NCBI GenBank assembly: GCA_023415035.1
Contig: JAEZLX010000153.1
Location: 1 to 21,686 of the forward strand
Length of the DNA stretch: 21,686 nucleotides
From: Pseudomonadota bacterium
Lineage (GTDB): Bacteria > Pseudomonadota > Gammaproteobacteria > Burkholderiales > Burkholderiaceae_C
Reading direction: 5' to 3'
Shown here: in pieces, positions 7,071 through 15,331 of the stretch
Layout: every line of letters starts with the position of its first letter
How positions within the stretch are numbered: the stretch's first letter is position 1
Made by a program: the position numbers and the translations under genes
Notes under the pieces: model-generated
What the model saw: the letters and a program-made list of their open reading frames with translations, nothing else
Told to the model about the DNA's origin: nothing
Databases searched by the model: none

Positions 7071-7994
7071 TCAGGCGGGCTCGGGCTGCAGCAGCTGGTC
7101 GATCAATGGCTGCAGGGCGGCAACGTCTTCGCGCTGCTTGAACAGGATGCCCGCCGTGTTCTGAACCACTTCAGGGTCCAGCTGCAGGGTGTCCAGGGCC
7201 ACCAGGGCCTTGGCCCATTCGACGCTTTCGGCGATGCCCGGGGAGCGCTGGAAGGCGTTGGCAAAGGGCTGCGAGCGCAGCCGTGAGACAAAGGCGCTGA
7301 CCTGAGCCGACAGCACATCGCTGGCACCGGGCACCTGGCTGCGCAGGATGGCCAGCTCGCGTTCGCGCTCAGGGTAGTCCATCCACTGGTAGAGGCACCG
7401 CCGTTTGACCGCATCGTTGAGATCGCGCGTGCGGTTGCTGGTCAGCAGGGTGACAGGCGCGGCCAGGGCCTTGATGGTGCCCAGCTCCGGGATGCTGACC
7501 TGGTATTCACCCAGGTATTCGAGCAGGAAGGCCTCGAAGGGCTCGTCGGCACGGTCCACCTCGTCGATCAGCAGCACCGCGCCTGGCGGCGGGGCCTGCA
7601 GCGCCTGCAGCAGCGGGCGGCGGATCAGGTAGCGCTCCTGGTACACCTCGCGCTCGATCTGCTCAGGCGTGGAGAAATCCTGCGCGGCGCGCATGTGCAG
7701 CAGCTGCGCGGTGTGGTTCCATTCGTACAGTGCTTCACGCTGCTCCATGCCGTCGTAGCACTGGAGCCGGATCAGGGGCCGGCCCAGCACCTTGGCCGTC
7801 GCCTTCGCCAGCTCGGTCTTGCCCACGCCGGGTTCGCCCTCCAGCAGCAGCGGACGCTGCAGCCTCAGGGCGAGGAAGGCCGATGTGACGAGCTGGCGCG
7901 GCGCGTGATACCCCACGCCCGCCAGCGCATCGGCCAGTGCGTCGATCGATCCTGTGGCCGCATGGCTGGCAGGTTCGTGGGTACCGGCGGTCAT
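7071..7994 (-). CDS. coxD: CoxD-like MoxR-family AAA+ ATPase
   Basis: MoxR ATPases act as metal-centre chaperones together with a VWA partner. CoxD of A. carboxidovorans is needed for sulfuration of the molybdenum site of CO dehydrogenase. With the ATG at 7992-7994 the protein has 307 residues. Walker A GEPGVGKT lies at 53-60, Walker B and its flank (VLLIDEVDRAD) at about 134-144, a sensor-1 region LLTSNRTRDLNDAVKRR follows, and SPGIAESVEWAKAL falls in the lid domain. An in-frame ATG at 8034-8036 would add 14 residues and overlap the FAD-subunit gene. I prefer the downstream start, 7 bases after that gene's stop, although the AGGGGA ribosome site is somewhat far away. It is followed by coxE. 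Confidence 0.92.
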   Translation of the reverse strand: MTAGTHEPASHAATGSIDALADALAGVGYHAPRQLVTSAFLALRLQRPLLLEGEPGVGKTELAKATAKVLGRPLIRLQCYDGMEQREALYEWNHTAQLLHMRAAQDFSTPEQIEREVYQERYLIRRPLLQALQAPPPGAVLLIDEVDRADEPFEAFLLEYLGEYQVSIPELGTIKALAAPVTLLTSNRTRDLNDAVKRRCLYQWMDYPERERELAILRSQVPGASDVLSAQVSAFVSRLRSQPFANAFQRSPGIAESVEWAKALVALDTLQLDPEVVQNTAGILFKQREDVAALQPLIDQLLQPEPA

Positions 7995-8001
7995 GCGTGC
8001 G

Positions 8002-8793
8002 TCATCCCCTGGCCTGCGCCACGGCGCGCCTGGCATGCACCTTGATCAGCTGCGCACGGTATTCCGCACTGGCGTGCAGGTCGCTGTTGAGTTCCGACGC
8101 GTCGATGGCCACCCCATCCACCGCCTCGGGGCTGAAGTTGCCCGACAGCGCCGCTTCCAGACCGGCATGGCGGAACACGCCATTGCCCGCGCCCGTGATC
8201 GCCACGCGCACGCCACTGGCGGTCTGTGCAACGAACACGCCGACCAGCGCGAAGCGGGAGGCCGGTTGACGGAACTTGGCATACCCCGCCTTGGCAGGCA
8301 CGGGGAAGCTGATCGCGGTGATGATCTCGCCGGGTTCGAGCGCGGTGGCGTACATGCCCTGGAAGAACTCGTCGGCAGCGATCTGGCGGCGGTTCGTTAG
8401 TACCGTTGCTCCCAGGCCGAGAACCGCGGCCGGGTAGTCGGCCGCCGGGTCGTTGTTGGCCACCGCGCCGCCCATGGTGCCCATGGCGCGGACCTGGCGG
8501 TCACCGATGCCACCGGCCAGGGCGGCCAGGGCAGGTATCGCCTGCCGAACCTCGGCGCTGCCGGCCACCGCTTCATGGCGCGTCATGGCGCCGATGACGA
8601 CGGCATTGCTCTCGCGGCGGATGCCGGTGAGCTCGGCGACACCGGACAGGTCCACCAGCGCTTCGGGCTGGGCCAGCCGTTGCTTCAGCGAGGCGATCAA
8701 GGTCTGGCCACCGGCCAGTGGCTGGCCACCCGCACCGATCTTCTGCAGCACATCGGCCAGGGTGGTGGGCTTTTCGTATGCGAATGCGTACAT
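8002..8793 (-). CDS. coxM: FAD-binding medium subunit of a CO-dehydrogenase-like molybdenum hydroxylase
   Basis: The medium subunit passes electrons from the iron-sulfur subunit to FAD and then to the acceptor. The 263-residue protein has the two FAD pyrophosphate-binding motifs of this family, AGGQ (27-30, in PLAGGQTLIASLKQR) and TMGGAVANNDPAADYP (106-121). The later CO_deh_flav_C region includes MYATALEPGEIITAISFP and AGNGVFRHAGLEAAL. The start at 8791-8793 has a GGAGG ribosome site. The frame extends 15 codons upstream into coxL but without homology. It follows coxL by 14 bases. Order S-L-M, rather than M-S-L, is the usual arrangement for form II enzymes. Confidence 0.94.
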   Translation of the reverse strand: MYAFAYEKPTTLADVLQKIGAGGQPLAGGQTLIASLKQRLAQPEALVDLSGVAELTGIRRESNAVVIGAMTRHEAVAGSAEVRQAIPALAALAGGIGDRQVRAMGTMGGAVANNDPAADYPAAVLGLGATVLTNRRQIAADEFFQGMYATALEPGEIITAISFPVPAKAGYAKFRQPASRFALVGVFVAQTASGVRVAITGAGNGVFRHAGLEAALSGNFSPEAVDGVAIDASELNSDLHASAEYRAQLIKVHARRAVAQARG

Positions 8794-8807
8794 CGTGTCC
8801 TCCTTGC

Positions 8808-11189
8808 TCAGGCCTTGGCAGCCTGAATGGCCTGCCACACTCGGTTCGGGCTGGCAGGCATGTCCAGATCCTTGACGCCCAGCGGCGCCAGGGCGTCCAG
8901 CACGGCATTGATGACGGCTGGCGGCGATCCGATGGCTCCCGCCTCACCGCAGCCCTTGGTGCCCAGCGGGTTGGTGGTGCAGGGCGTGCACACGTGGCCG
9001 AGCTTGAACTCGGGGAAGTCGTCGGCGCGCGGCATCGCGTAGTCCATGAACGAGCCCGTCACCAACTGGCCAGTTTCGCGGTCGTAGACGCAGTTTTCCA
9101 GCAGTGCCTGACCAATGCCCTGCACCAGGCCGCCATGCACCTGGCCTTCGACGATCATCGGGTTGATGATGGTGCCGAAATCGTCCACGGCGGTGAAACG
9201 GTCGACGCGCACCACGCCGGTCTCAGGATCCACCTCGACCTCGCAGATGTAGGTGCCTGCGGGGTAGGTGAAGTTGGTCGGATCGTAGAACGCGGTCTCG
9301 TTCAGGCCCGGTTCCAGCTTGTCCAGCGGGTAGTTGTGCGGGACATAGGCCGTGAGTGCGACCTGCCCGAACGTCACTTTCTTGTCGGTGCCACGCACGG
9401 TGAACTCGCCATTGACAAAGTCCACGTCGGCGTCGCTGGCCTCCATCAGGTGCGCGGCAATCTTCTTGGCCTTGACCTCAATCTTGTCCAGCGCGCGCAT
9501 GATCGCGGCGCCACCCACCGAAATGGAGCGCGAGCCGTAGGTGCCCATGCCGAAGGGAACGCGGCCGGTGTCGCCGTGCACGATATCCACCTGGTCGGGA
9601 GTCAGGCCCAGGCGCGCCGCCACCACCTGCGCGAACGTCGTCTCGTGGCCCTGCCCGTGGCTGTGCGAGCCGGTGAACACCGTCACGCTGCCGGTCGGGT
9701 GCACACGCACCTCACCACACTCGAACAGTCCCGCACGCGCACCCAGTGCACCCGCGATGTTCGATGGTGCCAGGCCGCACGCCTCGATGTAGCTGCTGTA
9801 GCCGATACCACGCAGCAGACCCTTGGCTGTTGATGCCGCCTTGCGTGCCTCGAAGCCCGCCACGTCAGCCAGCTCCTTGGCCTTCTCAAGGCAGGCGTTG
9901 TAGTCACCGATGTCGTACTGCAGGGCCACCGGCGTCTGGTACGGGAAGCTGGTGATGAAATTGCGCCGGCGGATCTCGTCCTGCGTCAGGCCCATGTCCC
10001 AGGCCGCGCGGCTGACGATGCGCTCCAGCAGGTAGGTCGCCTCCGGACGGCCCGCGCCGCGGTAGGCGTCCACGGGCGCGGTGTTGGTGAACCAGGCGTC
10101 AACCTCCACGTAGATTTGCGGCGTGGTGTACTGGCCCGCCAGCAGCGTGGCGTACAGGATGGTGGGAACAGCCGAGGCAAAGGTGGACAGGTAGGCGCCC
10201 AGATTGGCGTCGGTGTGCACGCGCAGCGCCAGGAACTTGCCGTCCTTGTCCATGGCCAGCTCGGCATGGCTGACGTGGTCGCGCCCGTGAGCGTCACTCA
10301 GGAACGCTTCAGAACGGTCGCACGTCCACTTGATCGGTCGGTTGAGCTTCTTCGAGGCCCAGGTCAGGCACACGTCCTCGGCGTAGAGGTAGATCTTGGA
10401 GCCGAAACCGCCGCCCACGTCGGGGGCGATCACGCGCACCTTGTGCTCGGGCAGGCCCAGCACGAAGGCAGTCATCAGCAGGCGTTCGACGTGCGGGTTC
10501 TGGTTGGCGACGGTCAGCGTGTACTCGTCGGTCGCGCGGTTGTACTGGCCGATGGCTGCGCGCGGCTCCATGGCGTTGGGCACGAGCCGGTTGTTGGTCA
10601 GATCCAGCTTCGTCACATGCGCCGCATTGGCGAAGGCCGCATCCACCTGCGCCTTGTCGCCGATGGCCCACTTGTAGCAGTGGTTGTCGGGCGCCTCGTC
10701 ATGGACCGAGGGGGCTCCAGCCTTCTGGGCATCGCGCGTGTCCACCACGGCGGGCAGTGGCTCGTAGTCGACATTGACCAGTTCGGCCGCGTTGCGTGCC
10801 TGCTCCAGCGTCTCGGCCACCACCATGGCGACGTGGTCACCCACGTAGCGGGCCTTGCCCTGGGCGAGGATGGGATGGGGCGGTTCCTTCATCGGGGTGC
10901 CGTCGGTGCTGGTGATCAGCCATCCGCAGGGCAGCCCGGCCACCTTGTCGGCCGCGACGTCCTGGCCGTCGAACACGCCGATCACACCAGGTGCTGCCAG
11001 CGCGGCGGCTTTGTCGATGCCCTTGATGCGGGCGTGGGCGTGCGGCGAACGCACGAACACGGCATAGCTCGTGCCGGCCGGTGTGATGTCGTCGGTGTAC
11101 TGGCCGGCGCCGGTGAGGAAGCGGTAGTCCTCCTTGCGTCGGACGGATTCGCCGATGTGGGGAAGCTTGGCAAAGTCGGGTGCGCCCAT
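8808..11189 (-). CDS. coxL: Molybdopterin-binding large subunit of a form II CO-dehydrogenase-like hydroxylase
   Basis: This is the catalytic subunit, which binds the molybdopterin (probably cytosine dinucleotide) cofactor and hydroxylates a substrate with water. It has 793 residues, close to the family norm of about 800. Visible segments are GESVRRKEDYRFLTGAGQYTDDI near the N-terminus, the cofactor motif GGGFGSKIYLYAEDV, GSHSHGQGHETTFAQVVAARLG, and the C-terminal KGCGEAG with the catalytic glutamate at about E749. The active-site loop at 375-381 reads AYRGAGR. Form I CO dehydrogenases have AYxCSFR, whose cysteine binds copper. That cysteine is absent, so CO oxidation should not be assumed and the substrate is unknown. 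The start at 11187-11189 is preceded by GAGGAG and lies 11 bases after the coxS stop. Confidence 0.94.
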   Translation of the reverse strand: MGAPDFAKLPHIGESVRRKEDYRFLTGAGQYTDDITPAGTSYAVFVRSPHAHARIKGIDKAAALAAPGVIGVFDGQDVAADKVAGLPCGWLITSTDGTPMKEPPHPILAQGKARYVGDHVAMVVAETLEQARNAAELVNVDYEPLPAVVDTRDAQKAGAPSVHDEAPDNHCYKWAIGDKAQVDAAFANAAHVTKLDLTNNRLVPNAMEPRAAIGQYNRATDEYTLTVANQNPHVERLLMTAFVLGLPEHKVRVIAPDVGGGFGSKIYLYAEDVCLTWASKKLNRPIKWTCDRSEAFLSDAHGRDHVSHAELAMDKDGKFLALRVHTDANLGAYLSTFASAVPTILYATLLAGQYTTPQIYVEVDAWFTNTAPVDAYRGAGRPEATYLLERIVSRAAWDMGLTQDEIRRRNFITSFPYQTPVALQYDIGDYNACLEKAKELADVAGFEARKAASTAKGLLRGIGYSSYIEACGLAPSNIAGALGARAGLFECGEVRVHPTGSVTVFTGSHSHGQGHETTFAQVVAARLGLTPDQVDIVHGDTGRVPFGMGTYGSRSISVGGAAIMRALDKIEVKAKKIAAHLMEASDADVDFVNGEFTVRGTDKKVTFGQVALTAYVPHNYPLDKLEPGLNETAFYDPTNFTYPAGTYICEVEVDPETGVVRVDRFTAVDDFGTIINPMIVEGQVHGGLVQGIGQALLENCVYDRETGQLVTGSFMDYAMPRADDFPEFKLGHVCTPCTTNPLGTKGCGEAGAIGSPPAVINAVLDALAPLGVKDLDMPASPNRVWQAIQAAKA

Positions 11190-11200
11190 GTCTGTTCTCC

Positions 11201-11668
<468 letters not shown>

Positions 11669-11872
11669 GGTTGTCTCCTATGTAGTGTCGTGAGGCACTG
11701 AAAGTGAACCATGCGTGAAAAACTCCACGTCCCGGGAAAACCCTGAAACCTGTCAAGTTCGTCGCAGGGATTCTCAAATTGAGACAGGCCCCGGGCGTGC
11801 CGCGGCGCAGCAATCGGAGCGTGACGTCAGGATCCGGTCAGCCAGGCTGTCGTGTGTCGCGGTGAGGGCGCT
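11669..11872 (-). promoter_or_regulatory. Intergenic region upstream of coxS, probable operon promoter
   Basis: This 204-base gap between crcB and coxS is the longest non-coding stretch in the window and the only obvious site for the hydroxylase operon promoter. On the minus strand a perfect -35-like TTGACA (complement of 11751-11756) is visible, but no convincing -10 lies 16-18 bases after it, which fits a promoter needing an activator. A palindrome lies at 11772-11784, upstream of that element, and a symmetric TGACGTCA at 11822-11829. A GGAG ribosome site precedes coxS. I see no small gene and no clear terminator for crcB. Confidence 0.45.
11772..11784. promoter_or_regulatory. Palindrome upstream of coxS, candidate operator
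   Basis: TCTCAA, a single central A, then TTGAGA form a perfect 6-base inverted repeat in a GC-rich intergenic region. Read on the minus strand with its flank it begins TGTCTC-N5-GAGA, close to the TGT-N2-C/G-N2-ACA type of symmetric site described for AcoR-like activators, though the last half-site is not complete. It lies about 105 bases upstream of the coxS start and upstream of a TTGACA element, a typical activator position. The likely binder is the GAF/Fis regulator at 2944-4092, but this is inference. Confidence 0.35.
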
Positions 11873-12256
11873 TCAGGCAGTCATCAGCCAGCGTGCCGCC
11901 ATGCGCAGTCCGGCCCAGGTGAGCAGCAGCGAACCGAGCAGATGCAGCGCCGAATGGGCCAGCGCCAGCATCAGCCTACCCTGCTGCACCAAGGTGACGG
12001 CCTCGGCCGAGAAAGCCGAGAAGGTCGTGAGCGCGCCTAGGAAGCCGGTCACGATGGCCAGGCGCCAGACCGGATCGATGTCCGGCTGTGTCTGGAACAC
12101 CGCGACGGCCACGCCGATCAGCCAGCCGCCCAGCCAGTTGGCGGTCAGGGTGCCCCAGGGCAGCAGCGCGTTGCCCTGGTTGAGCCACAGACCCAGCTGC
12201 CAGCGGCCCAGCGCCCCAAGCGAGGCGCCGATGCAGATGGCCAGAACCTGGGTCAT
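11873..12256 (-). CDS. crcB: Fluoride ion channel CrcB/Fluc
   Basis: CrcB (Fluc) is a small dual-topology membrane channel that lets fluoride leave the cell. The 127-residue protein has four hydrophobic segments. It also carries the family motifs GASLGALGRWQLG near the N-terminus, GTLTANWLGGWLIG in the second helix and TGFLGALTTFSAFSAE in the third, with the TTFS phenylalanine box that lines the pore. It lies 24 bases after rdgC on the same strand, so it is probably in the same transcript. No fluoride riboswitch fits in that short gap. No clear Shine-Dalgarno sequence precedes the ATG at 12254-12256. Confidence 0.94.
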   Translation of the reverse strand: MTQVLAICIGASLGALGRWQLGLWLNQGNALLPWGTLTANWLGGWLIGVAVAVFQTQPDIDPVWRLAIVTGFLGALTTFSAFSAEAVTLVQQGRLMLALAHSALHLLGSLLLTWAGLRMAARWLMTA

Positions 12257-12280
12257 GGCGGGCGGCGTTCAGGGATGGAT

Positions 12281-13318
12281 TCAGAACGGTGGGGAGTCGA
12301 CGCTGGCGCCCTGGCCAGACGCCTCAGCCGGTAGGTCGCGGCCGCGGGTGACTTGTCCGCCCGATGACGCCCCCGGATTGGAGGCAGCCGACTGGCTGGC
12401 CGCGATCAGCGGATCGCTGGACAACTCACCTCCGAGGGCCTCGATCAGCGCCGGGATCAATTGTCGCAGCTCACCCGTGCTCAGGGCAACGTCGGTGTCG
12501 AACTTGTCATCTCCTTCGGAGGCCGGCTGGTCTTCGAACACCCCCTCCAGGAAGGCGAGCTTCTTGAGTTGCATCGACTCGGTCATCACGAAGCCGACAC
12601 GGCCTTCCCAGCTCATTGCCAGGCGGGTGGGCAGCTTGCCTTCGGTGATGTGCTTGCGCACCTCGTCGATGAGCAGGTGGTGGCGCGTGAAGCGCACAAC
12701 CGACTTCTCCTCGTCGTGCGACTTGAGCTCGCATTCGCGCTCGACCGCCAGACCCGCGGGCCAGTCGTCGGGTGTCTCGGCCAGCAGCATTTCGGTCATC
12801 GCGGTCTGCGGCGTTTTGGCCGTGTTGAGCAGGGACGCCGAAAAGCCCGGAAAGACCTCGACCAATGCACTGATGACCTCGTCGTTGCGGCCCTGGCTGC
12901 CGGCGTCGGTGACCAGCCAGCCGCTGTGCGGGTCGATCCAGACGAGGATCTGACTGCGACGGGCGAAGGCCTGGGGCAGCAGGGCCAGCAGGGCATCCTC
13001 GCGCAGGGCCTTGGTCTCCTTCTTGCCCGGCTTGCGTCCGGTCGTGGCCTCGATGTGATCAGCCGCTTCCTGGGCCTTTTCACGCACCACCGAACCGGGC
13101 ACGGACTTGGTCTCTATCACGAAGCGCAGGATGCGCTGGCCATCGATGGACTCGACCAGAGGGCCGTTCGCGATGCCGCGGGGCTCGATCCAGCCAAAGG
13201 ATTTTTCCTGGGTGGCGCCACAGGGCGCGAAGCGTGCTTTGTCGAGCGCCGCTTCCATCTCGTCCAGCGACGGCATCCAGCCAGGAGCGAGACGGTACAA
13301 AGTCAGATTCTTGAACAC
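12281..13318 (-). CDS. rdgC: Recombination-associated protein RdgC
   Basis: RdgC is a nucleoid-associated DNA-binding protein that forms a ring around duplex DNA and restrains RecA. The 345-residue protein starts MFKNLTLYRLAPGW, as in the family (E. coli opens MLWFKNLMVYRL). It contains the conserved FGWIEP, LPQAFARRSQILVWIDP and LPTRLAMSWEGRVGFVMTE segments. The start codon is GTG (13316-13318), because no ATG precedes the conserved N-terminus in a useful position and the Shine-Dalgarno sequence is weak. It is about 40 residues longer than E. coli RdgC, owing to a C-terminal Ser/Ala/Gly-rich tail from about residue 300 that looks disordered. It lies between lapB and crcB. Confidence 0.94.
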   Translation of the reverse strand: MFKNLTLYRLAPGWMPSLDEMEAALDKARFAPCGATQEKSFGWIEPRGIANGPLVESIDGQRILRFVIETKSVPGSVVREKAQEAADHIEATTGRKPGKKETKALREDALLALLPQAFARRSQILVWIDPHSGWLVTDAGSQGRNDEVISALVEVFPGFSASLLNTAKTPQTAMTEMLLAETPDDWPAGLAVERECELKSHDEEKSVVRFTRHHLLIDEVRKHITEGKLPTRLAMSWEGRVGFVMTESMQLKKLAFLEGVFEDQPASEGDDKFDTDVALSTGELRQLIPALIEALGGELSSDPLIAASQSAASNPGASSGGQVTRGRDLPAEASGQGASVDSPPF

Positions 13319-13339
13319 GGTATGAGGTGGTCCGGAAAG

Positions 13340-13367
13340 GGACGTGGCCGCTCACGGGCCACTGTCC
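13340..13367 (-). terminator. Hairpin downstream of lapB
   Basis: Arms GGACGTGGCC (13340-13349) and GGCCACTGTCC (13357-13367) form a 10-base stem with one bulged base and a 7-base loop. It begins 11 bases after the lapB stop and, read on the minus strand, is followed by CTTTCC, a poor U-tract. It is a plausible partial terminator or transcript-end stabiliser between lapB and rdgC. The inverted repeat is seen directly and the role is inferred. Confidence 0.45.
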
Positions 13368-13378
13368 GGGGGAATCAA

Positions 13379-14524
13379 TCAGAGTTCTTCGACGCGCCGG
13401 GCCGGGTAGCTGTCCCAGGCCTGGCATCCCGGGCATTGCCAGAAATGCTGTCGGGCCTCGAAGCCGCACGCGGCGCAGCGGTAGCGCTTGAGCGGACCGC
13501 AGGCCAGCTCCAGGGCCGACATCACCGGCTGGCGGGCCTCGGCGTCGCTGAAGGCTTCGCCTTCGAGCCAGCGCGTGGCCATGACCAGCGACGGCTCCTG
13601 GCGCAGATGGTCGAGATAGCGCAGGCGTTGCGCCGGGCCGGCCGGATCGAGGCTGGCCAGGGCTTCCGATATGTCCAGCGAGGGCCCGCGCTCGTGCGCA
13701 GCCTCCAGCAGGCGCCGGGCCTCGGCCTCGCGGCCGAGCTTGCGGGAGAGCTCTGCCAGGTTGTGGGCCGCCAGCGGCAGGGCCTGTGGGGCACTGTCGG
13801 CCAGCCGCAGCAGCGCCTCGAAGGCGCCGGCGGCATCGCCGATCTGCGAGCGCAGGGCCGAGATGGTCATCCAGCCGCGCGCCAGCGACGGCACACGGGC
13901 AACGGCTTCGTCCAGCAGCTTGAACGCCTGCAGGGTGTTTCCACCGCGCTGGGCGAGATCGGCCTCTTCGCACAGGTAGTGGGCCAACCGGCCGGTGAAG
14001 CTGCCGGGCTGGGCCTGATCGAGCTTCTCGGCCACGCGACGGGCCTGCGTCCAGTCGCGCGAGCGCTCGTAGATCGACAGCAGGGCCAGCAGGGCCTCGC
14101 TCTCGAAATCCGAACCTTCAAGCTTGACGAGCGCCGCTTCCGCACGGTCCAGCAGGCCTGCCTTGAGAAAATCCAGGGCCAGGGCGTGCTGGGCGCGGTC
14201 GCGGTCCTTGCGGCCAATGTCCGATCGCGCCAGCAGGTGCTCATGCACGCGGATCGCGCGGTCGTAATCGCCCCGGCGGCGGAACAGGTTGCCCAGGGCA
14301 AAGTGCAGTTCGGCTGTGTCGGGGTCGCTCTGCACGGCTTCGATGAAGGCGTCGATGGCCTGGTCCTGCTGTTCGTTGAGCAGGTGGTTCAGACCACGGA
14401 AATAGGCGCGCGGCGCATTCCGTCCGGCCATGCGCCACTGGCGCAGGTCCAGCCGCGAGGCCACCCAGCCCAGCGCGAACGCCAGCGGAAGCCCCCAGAG
14501 CAGCCAGGTCAGGTCAAGTTCCAT
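13379..14524 (-). CDS. lapB: Lipopolysaccharide assembly protein LapB (YciM)
   Basis: LapB is an inner-membrane TPR protein which, in E. coli, controls LpxC turnover with FtsH and coordinates LPS assembly. The 381-residue protein has an N-terminal membrane helix (about 6-20, WLLWGLPLAFALGW) followed by YFRGLNHLLNEQQDQAIDAF. TPR-like helical repeats run from about 40 to 330. A C-terminal rubredoxin-type metal knuckle has C350, C353, C364 and C367 (CAACGFEARQHFWQCPGC). This order and length match LapB closely. Its ATG lies within the end of lapA (11-base overlap), so the two are translationally linked. Confidence 0.95.
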   Translation of the reverse strand: MELDLTWLLWGLPLAFALGWVASRLDLRQWRMAGRNAPRAYFRGLNHLLNEQQDQAIDAFIEAVQSDPDTAELHFALGNLFRRRGDYDRAIRVHEHLLARSDIGRKDRDRAQHALALDFLKAGLLDRAEAALVKLEGSDFESEALLALLSIYERSRDWTQARRVAEKLDQAQPGSFTGRLAHYLCEEADLAQRGGNTLQAFKLLDEAVARVPSLARGWMTISALRSQIGDAAGAFEALLRLADSAPQALPLAAHNLAELSRKLGREAEARRLLEAAHERGPSLDISEALASLDPAGPAQRLRYLDHLRQEPSLVMATRWLEGEAFSDAEARQPVMSALELACGPLKRYRCAACGFEARQHFWQCPGCQAWDSYPARRVEEL

Positions 14525-14867
14525 GGTGTCGGGTGTCGACCGCGTCGGTGATCACGGTGGTGTTGTCTGCTGTCAGGGTGGGAGGAGGGGGCGGGGCGGG
14601 AGAGTCCGCATTCGCTGCCGGAGCAGCTCGCGTGGTGTGCGCAGGAGGGGTCTGGCGGGTCCGGCGGGCGCGCAGCCACAACGGGAGCATCACGATGACG
14701 CCCAGAGCCACGCCGATCAGCAACGCCACGAACAGCACCAGCACCAGGGGCGCCTGCCAGGACACGCCGAAGAACAGATGCAGCGTGACGGGCGCCTGGT
14801 TGTTCAGGGCGAAGGCGAACAACGCAAAAAAAATGGCTGCATTGAGCAGCCACATCAGGTATCTCAT
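14514..14867 (-). CDS. lapA: Lipopolysaccharide assembly protein LapA (DUF1049)
   Basis: LapA is a small membrane protein that acts with LapB in LPS assembly. The 117-residue product has two hydrophobic helices, about 4-22 (LMWLLNAAIFFALFAFALN) and about 39-66, with the conserved NNQAPVTLHLFFGVSW between them. A basic RARRTRQ and a Pro/Ala/Thr-rich tail of about 45 residues follow, which is longer than in compact homologues. The ATG at 14865-14867 has AGGGG upstream. It lies 33 bases after ihfB and overlaps lapB by 11 bases. Confidence 0.92.
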   Translation of the reverse strand: MRYLMWLLNAAIFFALFAFALNNQAPVTLHLFFGVSWQAPLVLVLFVALLIGVALGVIVMLPLWLRARRTRQTPPAHTTRAAPAANADSPAPPPPPTLTADNTTVITDAVDTRHHGT

Positions 14868-14900
14868 TCATCCCCTCTGTGGTGGGGACGATTGTACCGG

Positions 14901-15221
14901 TCACTCCTGTGTCCGGGGCTCCTGGCCGAGGATTGCGGCAGTGCGAGCGTCCACCTGTTCACGCAGGGCCTTGCCTGGCTTGAAATGGGGGACACGCTTT
15001 TCCGGGATCATGACGCTCTCGCCCGAGCGCGGGTTGCGCCCGATGCGCGGCGAGCGCCGGTTGACGGAAAAGCTTCCGAACCCACGGATCTCGATGCGGT
15101 GGCCCTTGACCAGAGCGTCGCTCATGGCGTCGAGAATGGCCTTGACGGCAAACTCGGCGTCACGGTGCGTGAGCTGGCTGAAGCGGCCAGCAAGGGCTTC
15201 GACGAGGTCGCTGCGGGTCAT
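14901..15221 (-). CDS. ihfB: Integration host factor beta subunit
   Basis: IHF beta pairs with IHF alpha to bend DNA at specific sites in recombination, replication and promoter control. The 106-residue protein starts MTRSDLVEALAGRF and carries the HU/IHF signature GFGSFSVNRRSPRIGRNP with the DNA-intercalating arm. The later FKPGKALREQV is typical of the beta subunit. It has a slightly extended C-terminus (TAAILGQEPRTQE). It lies between rpsA and lapA, the same order as in many proteobacteria. The Shine-Dalgarno sequence is weak. A hairpin lies in the 110-base gap upstream. Confidence 0.95.
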   Translation of the reverse strand: MTRSDLVEALAGRFSQLTHRDAEFAVKAILDAMSDALVKGHRIEIRGFGSFSVNRRSPRIGRNPRSGESVMIPEKRVPHFKPGKALREQVDARTAAILGQEPRTQE

Positions 15222-15270
15222 GTGCTTTGTTGTAAGTTGTGCTCAACCGGTTGCGGGGATCACCTGGGGC

Positions 15271-15311
15271 GTGATGCCGGCGGCAGGTACGAAGCCCGCC
15301 GCCGGTGTCAC
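15271..15311 (-). other. Strong hairpin between rpsA and ihfB
   Basis: Arms GTGATGCCGGCGGC (15271-15284) and GCCGCCGGTGTCAC (15298-15311) pair at 12 of 14 positions around a 13-base loop. It starts about 20 bases after the rpsA stop. On the minus strand no U-run follows, so it is not a classic intrinsic terminator. It may lower read-through into ihfB, or protect the rpsA transcript end and thus separate S1 and IHF expression levels. The rest of the 15222-15331 gap shows nothing else recognisable. Confidence 0.45.
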
Positions 15312-15331
15312 GCTTGCTGGCGTTGGCCGGA

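Noticed and set aside
11713..11727. A GG-N10-GC pair resembling a sigma-54 promoter upstream of coxS
   Set aside because: Only the two dinucleotides and one more base fit, the rest of the -24/-12 consensus fails, and the local regulator has no AAA+ domain to activate sigma-54.
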